A DNA stretch of 64,000 bases, from the NCBI GenBank assembly GCA_027531255.1, contig JAPZRU010000007.1:310001-374000 (forward strand). The letters run 5' to 3'. Positions 42,131-49,852 of this stretch are shown here, piece by piece. The DNA comes from Steroidobacteraceae bacterium (lineage in GTDB: Bacteria; Pseudomonadota; Gammaproteobacteria; Steroidobacterales; Steroidobacteraceae). The notes under the pieces were generated by a model that had not been told where the DNA came from, made no database searches, and saw only the letters and a program-made list of their open reading frames with translations. Every line of letters begins with the position of its first letter. The first letter of the stretch is position 1. The position numbers were made by a program, and so were the translations under genes.

Positions 42131-43210
42131 TCACCGCTCGCGCGCCGCCGCCGGTGCGAGCGGCACGCCGCGCACCTCGGCATCCGTTCCGACGCCGAGC
42201 AGCTCGGCCAGCGCCGCGGTGTCGGGCGCTCCGCCTGCCGCGTCGGGAGGACCCACGCACACGGCACGAAAGCCTTCCCGTCGGGTGTTCGCGACCAGCA
42301 TGGCGCCCGCGGTCGACGCGCGCCGGCGTCGCAGGCGCGCCGCGAGTTCCGCGAGCCGCTGCACGCGGGAGCCGCTCACCGACTTCAGGTCCGCCACGCG
42401 CGCCTGTCCGATCGGCCCGCCGTCGAACAGGTCGACGTAGCTGTCGGGATCGAAGCCCTCGTCCGCGAGGATCGCGAACGGCAGCTCGCCGACCGGGTGC
42501 AGCTGGCCGATCGCCCACTGCGCCTCCTCCGGCAGCAGCGGCACGTACACGGGTCCCGCCGGCATCAGCTGCGGGATGAACGCCTTGCTGCGGCCGACCG
42601 CGAGCCGCTCGATCGCCGGGTAGTCCATGCCGAAGAAACGGCGGCCGACCGCGTCCCAGAACGGGCAGCGGCCGGCGTCGTCGGCGAGCCCGGGCGACTC
42701 GGCCGCGATCCGCTCGGAGAAGCGCTCGGCGAACTGCGCGACGAACAGCAGCCGCCCGCGCGACAGCAGTTGCGGCGCCAGCGTGTCGGCGTACTCGGGT
42801 TCGACGTAGAACGAGGTCAGGAGCGTGACGCCGGTCAGGTCGTCGCAGAGCCGCAGCGTGTGCACGCGGTTCGTGACGCCGAGCGCCGGGCTCGAGTGCA
42901 CGACGAACTCGTTCCGGAACGCGTAGAACCGGTCGGCCGAGCCCGCGTTCGCGGCGATGCCGGCCGTCCCGACGAGCCGGCGGCGCGCGAGGTCCTCGAC
43001 GACGAACAGGTGGATCTCGTCACCCGTCGCACTGCCGGGCGCCTCGAACGCGCGGGCCGAGCGCTCGAGGCGCGCGGCTAGTGCGGCGCGATCCGGCGGC
43101 AGCGTCGTGATGCCGTGCGCACTCGCCTGCGCGAAGCGCTCGAGGCCGGGCAGGTCCGCCGGGCCCGCCGGCCGCAGGCGGAAGGGAATCGGGGTCGCGG
43201 TGGAACTCAT
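42131..43210 (-). CDS. astA: Arginine N-succinyltransferase (AST pathway, step 1)
   Basis: Transfers succinyl from succinyl-CoA to arginine, opening the ammonia-producing AST route. The 359-residue product has the family start FRLRPAGPADLPGLERFAQAS and the blocks FYAFRNEFVVHSS, FYVEPEYADTLAPQLLSRGRLLFVAQF, CPFWDAVGRRFFGMDY and KAFIPQLMPAGPVYVPLLP. The ATG at 43210 overlaps the stop of the regulator upstream (ATGA). Later AST enzymes (AstB, AstC, AstD and a true AstE) are not in the window. The upstream genes suggest the arginine comes from beta-Asp-Arg. Confidence 0.93.
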   Translation of the reverse strand: MSSTATPIPFRLRPAGPADLPGLERFAQASAHGITTLPPDRAALAARLERSARAFEAPGSATGDEIHLFVVEDLARRRLVGTAGIAANAGSADRFYAFRNEFVVHSSPALGVTNRVHTLRLCDDLTGVTLLTSFYVEPEYADTLAPQLLSRGRLLFVAQFAERFSERIAAESPGLADDAGRCPFWDAVGRRFFGMDYPAIERLAVGRSKAFIPQLMPAGPVYVPLLPEEAQWAIGQLHPVGELPFAILADEGFDPDSYVDLFDGGPIGQARVADLKSVSGSRVQRLAELAARLRRRRASTAGAMLVANTRREGFRAVCVGPPDAAGGAPDTAALAELLGVGTDAEVRGVPLAPAAARER

Positions 43211-44205
43211 CGGGCATCCTCGTCGGTCGCGGCGGCGGGTCGCCCCGCGTCGCGCCACGCGGCGGCGCGCGCGCTGCGCTCGTCGCGCGGCGTGCGGCCG
43301 AAGTGATTGCGGTAGGCGTTCGAGAAGTGCGGTGCCGACGAGAATCCGCAGGACAGGCCGACCTGCAGGATCGACTGCGAGGTCTGCTGCAGCAGGCGGC
43401 GGGCGTGCTCGAGCCGCAGTTCCAGGTACCAGCGCGACGGCAGCGTCCCGAGGTGCTGCTTGAACAGCCTCTCCAGCTGGCGTCGCGACACGCCGACCAG
43501 CCGCGCGACGTCGTCGGTATTCAGCGGCTCCGCGACGTTAGCCTCCATCAGCGCGACCGCTTCGACCAGCTTCGGCGAACCGCCCAGCCGCGCGGCGCTC
43601 GGCACGCGCTGGCGCTCGTCGGGCGCGCGCAGGCGTTCCAGCGCGAAGTGCGCTACCAGCCGCTCCGCGAGTGCCCCGCCGTGCTCCCGGCCGAGCCACG
43701 CGATCAGCAGCTCCACGCTGGTGCTGCCGCCGGCGCACGACAGGCGGCCGCGGTCGATCTCGTAGACGTTGGCCGACACCACGGTATCCGGATGGCGCGC
43801 CGCCAGCGCCGCCACGTGGGTCCAGTGCAGCGTGCAGCGATGGCCGCGCAGGAAGCCGGCCCGCGCGAGCCATGCGCTGCCGGTGCCGATGCCGGACAGC
43901 ACGCCCCCGCGCGCCGCCACCTGCGCCAGTGCCGGGCCCACCACGTCGAGCCGCGGCTCGCGATCCAGCGGCAGGCCATCGGTCACGACGTGCAGTGCGT
44001 CGAGCGGCGGCGCGTCGGCGAGCGCGTGCGTGACCGCGAGCCACGGCGAGACGTCGCGGCCGCGCGGGTCGAGCGCGAGCAGCACCGGCTCGTACGCGCG
44101 ACGTTCGAGCAGTTCGTTCGCCGCCAACAGCACGTCGAGCGCGCCGGTCAACGACAGCAGGCCGGCCGGCGGGATGCAGAGGAAGCCGTGGCGCTGCGGA
44201 CTCAT
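43207..44205 (-). CDS. GlxA/AraC-family regulator, Pseudomonas ArgR-type
   Basis: 332 residues. The N-terminal DJ-1/PfpI-like domain (GFLCIPPAGLLSLTGALDVLLAANELL, GIGTGSAWLARAGFL) senses a ligand; the C-terminal AraC DNA-binding domain (from about 225: PLNTDDVARLVGVSRRQLERLFKQHLG and SILQVGLSCGFSSAPHFSNAYRNHFG) is complete. Pseudomonas aeruginosa ArgR, the arginine-responsive regulator encoded in the aot operon next to aotO, has this architecture. Its position between a CphZ/AotO-like gene and astA supports that assignment. Unrelated to the hexameric ArgR at 61217-61702. Confidence 0.85.
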   Translation of the reverse strand: MSPQRHGFLCIPPAGLLSLTGALDVLLAANELLERRAYEPVLLALDPRGRDVSPWLAVTHALADAPPLDALHVVTDGLPLDREPRLDVVGPALAQVAARGGVLSGIGTGSAWLARAGFLRGHRCTLHWTHVAALAARHPDTVVSANVYEIDRGRLSCAGGSTSVELLIAWLGREHGGALAERLVAHFALERLRAPDERQRVPSAARLGGSPKLVEAVALMEANVAEPLNTDDVARLVGVSRRQLERLFKQHLGTLPSRWYLELRLEHARRLLQQTSQSILQVGLSCGFSSAPHFSNAYRNHFGRTPRDERSARAAAWRDAGRPAAATDEDAR

Positions 44206-44225
44206 GCGATCCGGCGGCCGAGCGG

Positions 44226-45353
44226 TCAGGCGGACAGCAGCTTGCCGGTCCGCCGTTCGGCGCGGCCCGCGACCTTCGCGAGCTTGGCGCCGGCGGTCGC
44301 GTAGCGGCGCAGTTCCCGTGCGAAGAACAGGCCGTCCGTCGGGCTCGTCAGCACGCGCGTCTCGCCGGTCGACGGGTCGACGAGATCGGCGAGCGGCTCG
44401 CCGGCCGCGACGATCACGCCGACCGGGCGCCGCCACGCGACGATGCCGGCCGACGGCGCGATCACCGGCATGCAGCCGGTCAGCGGCCAGGGCGGTGGGC
44501 CGACCGGCGGCAGCGACGGCGCCGGGCCGTCGACGAGGCCCCGCACGACGAGCCAGGCCAGGATCGCCTCCGCGTCGCGCGCGGCGAGCGCGTGGTCCAC
44601 GTCGGTCTCGCCGCGCAGTTCGATCGTGGCGGCGATGCAGGCACCCGGCAGTCGCACCTCGCGCCCGAGCCGGCGCGAGACCTCCGTCGCGAGTCGCGGC
44701 CACACCGTCGAGCAGGCCTCGTCGAACGGTTCGTCGCCGGAGGTCGTCGCGACGAGGCTGAGTTCGACGCCGAGCAGGCTCGCGAGCGACTCGACTTCCG
44801 GCCAGAGCGGCGTTGCCGTGTACAGGTGCAGCACCGCCTCGTTGTCGCTGTGCAGGTCGAGCACGACGTCGGCGTCGATCGCGAGGCCGAGCAGCTTGCG
44901 GCGCAGGGTCTGGAGTTCGTCATCCGCCGGCAGTTCCGCGCAGGCGTCGTGGAGCGCCGCCCGGACGGCCGCCACGTCGGCGACGGCGTCACCGGACAGT
45001 GCTTCGGCGACGCGGGCCGCGACGCGAGGCACGAGGTCGGCGTAGTGGCGGTTGAAGTTCTCGCCCGACGCGAGGTCGAAGCGGCCGATGGGATGGTGCA
45101 GCAGGCGCTGGTCGAGGCCGATCGGGTTCGCGTACGGGAGCAGCACGATCTCGCCGCGCAGGCGGCCCTCGGCCTCGAGCGCTTCGAGCCGCCCGCGCAG
45201 GTGATGGGCGACCAGCAGCGCCGGCACCTCGTCGGCGTGCAGCCCGGCCTGGATCAGGGCCTTCGCGCCGCCCGTCGGACCGTAGTGCAGGCTGACGAGT
45301 TCGCGGTGCGTGCCGGGCGCGGTGTGCTCCAGCGGATGACGGACGAGTCGCAT
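44226..45353 (-). CDS. cphZ: Zinc hydrolase of the AstE/aspartoacylase group, likely beta-Asp-Arg hydrolase (CphZ/AotO-like)
   Basis: 375 residues. The M14-type zinc site reads QAGLHADEVPA (His39, Glu42) and VVLDLHSDNE (third ligand His), with the catalytic Glu in AATIELRGETD. ENFNRHYADL and the C-terminal PSAGIVAWRRPVGVIVAAGEPLADLVDP (a barrel-like lid) are as in succinylglutamate desuccinylase/aspartoacylase relatives. Such proteins next to a cyanophycinase and a GlxA-type ArgR correspond to AotO/CphZ, which split beta-Asp-Arg into Asp and Arg. A true AstE would act on N-succinylglutamate and is the main alternative. GAGG lies 8 bp upstream of the ATG. No signal peptide, so it acts in the cytoplasm. 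Confidence 0.72.
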   Translation of the reverse strand: MRLVRHPLEHTAPGTHRELVSLHYGPTGGAKALIQAGLHADEVPALLVAHHLRGRLEALEAEGRLRGEIVLLPYANPIGLDQRLLHHPIGRFDLASGENFNRHYADLVPRVAARVAEALSGDAVADVAAVRAALHDACAELPADDELQTLRRKLLGLAIDADVVLDLHSDNEAVLHLYTATPLWPEVESLASLLGVELSLVATTSGDEPFDEACSTVWPRLATEVSRRLGREVRLPGACIAATIELRGETDVDHALAARDAEAILAWLVVRGLVDGPAPSLPPVGPPPWPLTGCMPVIAPSAGIVAWRRPVGVIVAAGEPLADLVDPSTGETRVLTSPTDGLFFARELRRYATAGAKLAKVAGRAERRTGKLLSA

Positions 45354-45363
45354 CGACACTTCC

Positions 45364-46662
45364 TCAGCGGGTCCACGGCCGCCACGTCGGGCGCGCGATC
45401 CGCACCGGCACGACGTCCAGCAGCACGTTGGCAATGGTATAGGCCTCGCCGCCCAGCGCGCCCGTGTACCAGCCGACCGTGTCGGCATCGCGTGCGAAGC
45501 GGAACTCGAAGCCGAGATCGGCCGGCGGCGCGGCGGGGGTCGCGCGGCCGTCCCACGCGAGTCCCGTCACCACCGGATCGCGCCCGTCGACGATCCGCGT
45601 CATCGCGCCGACCAGCGCACCTTCCGCGAGCACGTCGCCGTAGAAGGGCGCCGCATCGTAGTACGGCGCGAAATCCGGCCGGCCCGGTTCCAGCCGGCGT
45701 CCCGCCTGCTTCGCGGCCGACGGCACGACCGCACGGGTGCGCAGGTTCATCCGATCGCCCGGCTCGAGGTAGGCAAGTCGCGCGCCGCGGATCCGCAACG
45801 CGCCGCCCGGGTGGTCGATCGTGGCGCGCGAGAGGTCCGCGACCAGCGCACCGCGGCGGCCGATCACCTCGACCTCGTCGCCCTGCACGAGCGTCGCGGT
45901 GTCCTCGTCCACGCCGAGACCGAGCGCGTACCCCTGCGCGGCCATCAGCGCGAGCAGTCGGCCGATGCGGCCGCGCTTCAGGAAGTGCTGGTCGACGAAC
46001 AGCGACGGACCCACGAAGCCGAGGCCGCGGTCGATCTCGACGCCCGGCCGCAGTCGCCCCTTCAGTACGGCGAGCACGTCGGTCGCGTCGCGGAACATCA
46101 CCTCGCTCATCACCGCGGCGCCCGCCGAGGTGCCGGCGATCACGCCGCCGCCGCGCTGGACCTCGCGGATCGCTTCGAGGAGCGGGGTGGGACGGCCGTT
46201 CGGCAGCAGCGTGTCCACGATGCGCTCCTGCGCGCCGCCGGCGAAGTAGACGCCGCGCGCGGCGCGCACGCGCTCGAGCCACCGGGGATCCCGCACCGCT
46301 GCCTCGAGATCGATGCCCGGGAGCTTCGGCGCCACGGCGACGTGTTCGGCGACCGCACCGTGCCGGCGGAGCGCTGCGACGATGCGCGCGGCGGAGGCCT
46401 CGGGGTCGCCGGAGGCCGTGGCCAGCACCACCCACCGCGAGCCGGTGCCGCCCGCAGCCTCCACCAGGCGCGACCACACCGCGTCGTTGTCGTACGCGAG
46501 CGCGCCGCCGATCGGCACGGCCGTGCCGTGCGGGACCACGGGCCCGGCCAGTGTGCGCGGCAGGACGGCAGTCTCTGCCCGGGCGACTCCCACGACGAGC
46601 GCTAGACACGCAAGAGCGAAGGCGTACGGTCTCGCGACGCTGGCGTTCCACGGCATCGGCAT
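45364..46662 (-). CDS. Exported cyanophycinase (peptidase family S51)
   Basis: 432 residues. The signal peptide (PYAFALACLALVVGVARA) predicts export to the periplasm or beyond. The fold starts at VPIGGALAYDNDAVW; the nucleophile Ser179 lies in GVIAGTSAGAAVMSE, and the family blocks VYFAGGAQERIV, FVDQHFLKRGRIGRLLALMA and ALGLGVDEDTATLV are present. S51 cyanophycinases cleave cyanophycin (multi-L-arginyl-poly-L-aspartate) into beta-Asp-Arg; exported forms are known from cyanophycin-scavenging bacteria. A C-terminal extension of about 130 residues follows the core. The downstream gene starts 10 bp later. ATG codons at 46662 and 46656 are both possible. Confidence 0.85.
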   Translation of the reverse strand: MPMPWNASVARPYAFALACLALVVGVARAETAVLPRTLAGPVVPHGTAVPIGGALAYDNDAVWSRLVEAAGGTGSRWVVLATASGDPEASAARIVAALRRHGAVAEHVAVAPKLPGIDLEAAVRDPRWLERVRAARGVYFAGGAQERIVDTLLPNGRPTPLLEAIREVQRGGGVIAGTSAGAAVMSEVMFRDATDVLAVLKGRLRPGVEIDRGLGFVGPSLFVDQHFLKRGRIGRLLALMAAQGYALGLGVDEDTATLVQGDEVEVIGRRGALVADLSRATIDHPGGALRIRGARLAYLEPGDRMNLRTRAVVPSAAKQAGRRLEPGRPDFAPYYDAAPFYGDVLAEGALVGAMTRIVDGRDPVVTGLAWDGRATPAAPPADLGFEFRFARDADTVGWYTGALGGEAYTIANVLLDVVPVRIARPTWRPWTR

Positions 46663-46974
46663 TTCTCGGCGATCGGTCTGCGGCCGCGCGGAGTCGCGGC
46701 CTCGCTGGCGCGATGATCGCATCGGGCAGGCGCGGGGTGCTCGCGTGCACCGGCGTCGCGCCGATCCGATGCAAGCCGATGTCGCCTGGGTACAACTCGA
46801 CCGGCAATCCGCGCGCCGCTCTATCCGATTTGCGACGACAATTTGCAATGGCGCGACCGAACGCGTCGAGGGCCGTTCTCGCTGCCGGCACGCCTCCGTA
46901 GAGTCCGGGGCGGCTCCGAGGGCGACCGGCGGTTCCGCTCGTCCTTGCGGAGCGCTCGTACACGGGGGTACGCG
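46663..46974. promoter_or_regulatory. Divergent control region of the cyanophycinase and TonB-receptor genes
   Basis: 312 bp with no gene. It contains TGTCGC (46780-46785), 8 nt, then AA (46794-46795), which matches the TGTCGC-N8-AA half-site described for Pseudomonas ArgR. An AT-richer stretch with GACAATTTGCAAT (about 46837-46849) lies nearer the receptor gene. A degenerate CGTCGC-N8-GA is at 46754-46769, but its 26-bp spacing does not fit a standard tandem site. GGGGG precedes the receptor ATG. Confidence 0.45.
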
Positions 46975-49743
46975 ATGAGCCTGCGTCGGTCGATGGAATC
47001 CAGATTCGCCACGGCACCGCCCGGTGGCTCGTTCCTGCTCGCGGCCGTCGTGGGTGGCGTGCTGGCCCACGCGGACGCGCGCGCGCAGCAGACCTCGCCG
47101 GCCGGTGCCGACACGCTGGAGGCGATCGTCGTCACGGGCTCCCGCATCAAGCGGCTCGACGGCGAGACCGCGCTGCCGGTCACCACGATCACCCGCGCCG
47201 ACATCGCGGAGGCGGGCGCCACGACCGCCGCGGAGCTGATGAAGACCATCAGCGCCAGCACCGCGCCGCTCTCGGACGGCATGAGCATCACCGACGGCAC
47301 CTCGGGCCAGCGCGGCTTCAACGGCGCGAACCTGCGCGGCATCGGCGTGTCCAGCACGCTCGTGCTGCTGAACGGCCGGCGGCTCGCGAACTTCGCCTCG
47401 CCCGGCGACAACGCGGGCGTGGACCTGAACAACATCCCGGCCGGTGCGATCGAACGCGTCGAGGTGCTGAAGGACGGCGCCTCCGCGATCTACGGCACCG
47501 ACGCGATCGGCGGCGTGATCAACTTCATCACGCGCCGCGACTACGAGGGCGTGGACGTCGGCCTGTCGTATGCCGACACCGAGCAGGGCGGCGCCGACAA
47601 GCAGACCGCCACGCTCTCCGCCGGCTACGGCAACCTCGAGGACCAGCGCTTCAACGTCTTCGGCGTAGTGGACTGGCAGAACCTCGGCGCCCTGCGCTCG
47701 TCGCAGCGCGACTTCATCCAGGAGCGGCCGCTGGCGCAGTTCCTGCCGGCGCTGATGTCGAGCAACACCTACCCGGCGAACGTCGACATCAACGCTGCGC
47801 AGCGCAACGCGCTGATCGCCGCCGGCCTGCTGCCGGCCGGCACGACGCGCAACCGCATCAACCCGAGCTTCCCGGCCTGCAACCCGCCGGCCACCGTCAA
47901 CGCGCCCCAGGGTCCCGGCGGTCCCGTCGCGTGCAGCTACGACTACATGCGCGATACCGAGATCTACCCGGACTCCGAGAAGCTCGGTTTCCTCGGCCGG
48001 GCGACGGTGCAGCTCGGCGAGAACCACCGCGCCTACGCCGAAGCGATGTACTCGGAGTCCGTCACGACCTACGTACTGAGCCCGAACCCGAACAGCCAGA
48101 TCCGGAATCTGCCGATCAGCGTGCTGCCGCAGGCCTACCGCACGGCGCTGTCGGCGCCCGGCCTGCCGGCCACCTTCAGCCGCCTGCGCTTCCGCACGAC
48201 GGAAGCCGGCAACCGCACGAACGAGGTGACCAGCGAGGCTCGCCGGCTCGTCGTCGGTTTCGAGGGCAAGCTCGGCGCGTGGGACTACGACGCAGCCGTC
48301 AGCCGCGCCGAGAATCGGGCCGTCGACAAGTACGTCGACGGCTACGTGCTGTTCAACGAGTTCGAGGCCGGCATCCGCGCCGGCACGATCAACCCGTTCG
48401 GGCCCTCGTCGGCGGCGGGCCTCACGCTGATCCAGAGCCTCAAGGTGAACGACGAGGCGCGCAAGTCGAAGGGCGTCACGGACCAGGTCGACGCGAGCAT
48501 CTCCCGTTCGCTGATGACGATGGGCGGCGGCGACCTCGGGCTGGCCCTCGGCGCGGAGTTCCGCCAGGAGGACCAGCGCTTCGACCCGTCCGCGCTGCTG
48601 CTCAGCAACAACATCGCCGGCGACCGCTCGAGCACCGGCAGCAACCGCGGCGTGCAGCCGACGCGCGGCGACCGCGACGTCTTCTCGGCCTACGTCGAGC
48701 TGAACGCGCCGTTCACGCCGGAACTCGAAGTGCAGCTGGCCGTGCGCTTCGACGACTACAGCGAGGTGGGCAGCTCCACGAACCCGAAGCTCGGCGTGCG
48801 CTGGCAGCCCACCGAGCAGTTGCTGTTCCGCGGTTCCGTGGGCACGGGTTTCCGCGCGCCGTCCCTCAGCGACCTGAACCGCCCGACGATCTTCGGCACG
48901 GCGTCGAGCTTCCTGACCGACCCGCAGTGCGTCGCGGCCGGCAACACGATCGACTTCTGCACGGACCAGTGGCCGGTCGAGCGCCGCAGCAACCCGGACC
49001 TGAAGCCGGAGGAGTCGCGGCAGTTCTCGGCGGGCGTGGTGTACGAGCCGAGCCGCGCGTTCAACGCGAGCCTCGACTACTGGAACATCAGGATCGACGA
49101 CGTGATCAGCACGCTCGGCGAGCAGATCATCGTGGAGAGTCCCCAGAAGTACAACGGCCGCTACATCCAGCGGAACTCGTTCGGCGACATCACGAACATC
49201 GTCCTGCAGAAGGAGAACCAGGGCGAACTCGAGACCGACGGCCTCGACGTCGGCGTGGAGGTCACCGGCCCGGAGACCTCGTTCGGCCGCTTCGGCTTCG
49301 ACCTGCAGGGCACGTACGTGCTGACGTACGACCGGCAGTTCGGGCCGCTCGAGCCGTTCCGCAGCAATCTCGGGATCTTCCTGAACGACCAGGTCATCCA
49401 GCGCTGGCGCCACCGCGCGAGCGTGTCGTGGGACCTCGGGCCCATGGGGCTGACGCTCGCGAACACGTTCTCGTCCGGCTACCGCGACCAGAACACGACC
49501 TACGACCCGTTCGCGAACGCGCGGCTGCCGGAGCGGCGCGTGGCCTCGTACTCGCTGTGGGACCTGACGGGCAGCTGGCAGGTCACGGACGCGCTGCAGG
49601 CGCGTGCGGGCGTGCTGAACCTGCTCGACGCCGACCCGCCGTTCTCGAACCAGGCCTACTACTTCCTGGCCGGCTACGACCCGACGTACACGGATCCGCG
49701 CGGCCGCAGCGGCTACGTGAGCGTGAACTACAAGTTCCGGTGA
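46975..49743 (+). CDS. TonB-dependent outer-membrane receptor
   Basis: 922 residues. A signal region (GGSFLLAAVVGGVLAHADARAQQ) precedes a TonB-box-like start (LEAIVVTGSRIKRLDG), the plug domain (about 65-170: TTAAELMKTIS, NLRGIGVSSTLVLLNGRRLA, IERVEVLKDGASAIYGTDAIGGVINFIT) and a 22-strand barrel ending in GRSGYVSVNYKFR. The barrel includes typical late blocks (FRGSVGTGFRAPSLSDLN, DLKPEESRQFSAGVVYEP, DLTGSWQVTDALQARAGVLNLLD). Cysteine pairs in external loops suggest disulfides. No siderophore-type FecR system is nearby. Divergent from the cyanophycinase operon, so uptake of cyanophycin fragments is the most likely job. Confidence 0.92.
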   Translation: MSLRRSMESRFATAPPGGSFLLAAVVGGVLAHADARAQQTSPAGADTLEAIVVTGSRIKRLDGETALPVTTITRADIAEAGATTAAELMKTISASTAPLSDGMSITDGTSGQRGFNGANLRGIGVSSTLVLLNGRRLANFASPGDNAGVDLNNIPAGAIERVEVLKDGASAIYGTDAIGGVINFITRRDYEGVDVGLSYADTEQGGADKQTATLSAGYGNLEDQRFNVFGVVDWQNLGALRSSQRDFIQERPLAQFLPALMSSNTYPANVDINAAQRNALIAAGLLPAGTTRNRINPSFPACNPPATVNAPQGPGGPVACSYDYMRDTEIYPDSEKLGFLGRATVQLGENHRAYAEAMYSESVTTYVLSPNPNSQIRNLPISVLPQAYRTALSAPGLPATFSRLRFRTTEAGNRTNEVTSEARRLVVGFEGKLGAWDYDAAVSRAENRAVDKYVDGYVLFNEFEAGIRAGTINPFGPSSAAGLTLIQSLKVNDEARKSKGVTDQVDASISRSLMTMGGGDLGLALGAEFRQEDQRFDPSALLLSNNIAGDRSSTGSNRGVQPTRGDRDVFSAYVELNAPFTPELEVQLAVRFDDYSEVGSSTNPKLGVRWQPTEQLLFRGSVGTGFRAPSLSDLNRPTIFGTASSFLTDPQCVAAGNTIDFCTDQWPVERRSNPDLKPEESRQFSAGVVYEPSRAFNASLDYWNIRIDDVISTLGEQIIVESPQKYNGRYIQRNSFGDITNIVLQKENQGELETDGLDVGVEVTGPETSFGRFGFDLQGTYVLTYDRQFGPLEPFRSNLGIFLNDQVIQRWRHRASVSWDLGPMGLTLANTFSSGYRDQNTTYDPFANARLPERRVASYSLWDLTGSWQVTDALQARAGVLNLLDADPPFSNQAYYFLAGYDPTYTDPRGRSGYVSVNYKFR

Positions 49744-49852
49744 ACCGGGCCGCGCGGCGGGCGGGCCGAGTCCGCCCCGCCGCCGGACCGGGCGCCGCAC
49801 GGCTGCGCAGACGCGCGTTGTCGCGCGCGCGTTTGCGCGAGATCATCCCGGC

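Noticed and set aside
44226-45353. A plain succinylglutamate desuccinylase (AstE)
   Set aside because: Kept as an alternative only; linkage to an exported cyanophycinase and an aot-type ArgR, and the lack of other ast genes except astA, favour the CphZ/AotO role.
45364-49800. A 4.4-kb open frame on the minus strand that includes the cyanophycinase and runs on antisense to the TonB receptor
   Set aside because: Only the first 1.3 kb matches a protein family; the rest is Arg/Val/Asp-rich antisense sequence produced by high GC content, and the signal peptide marks the real start.
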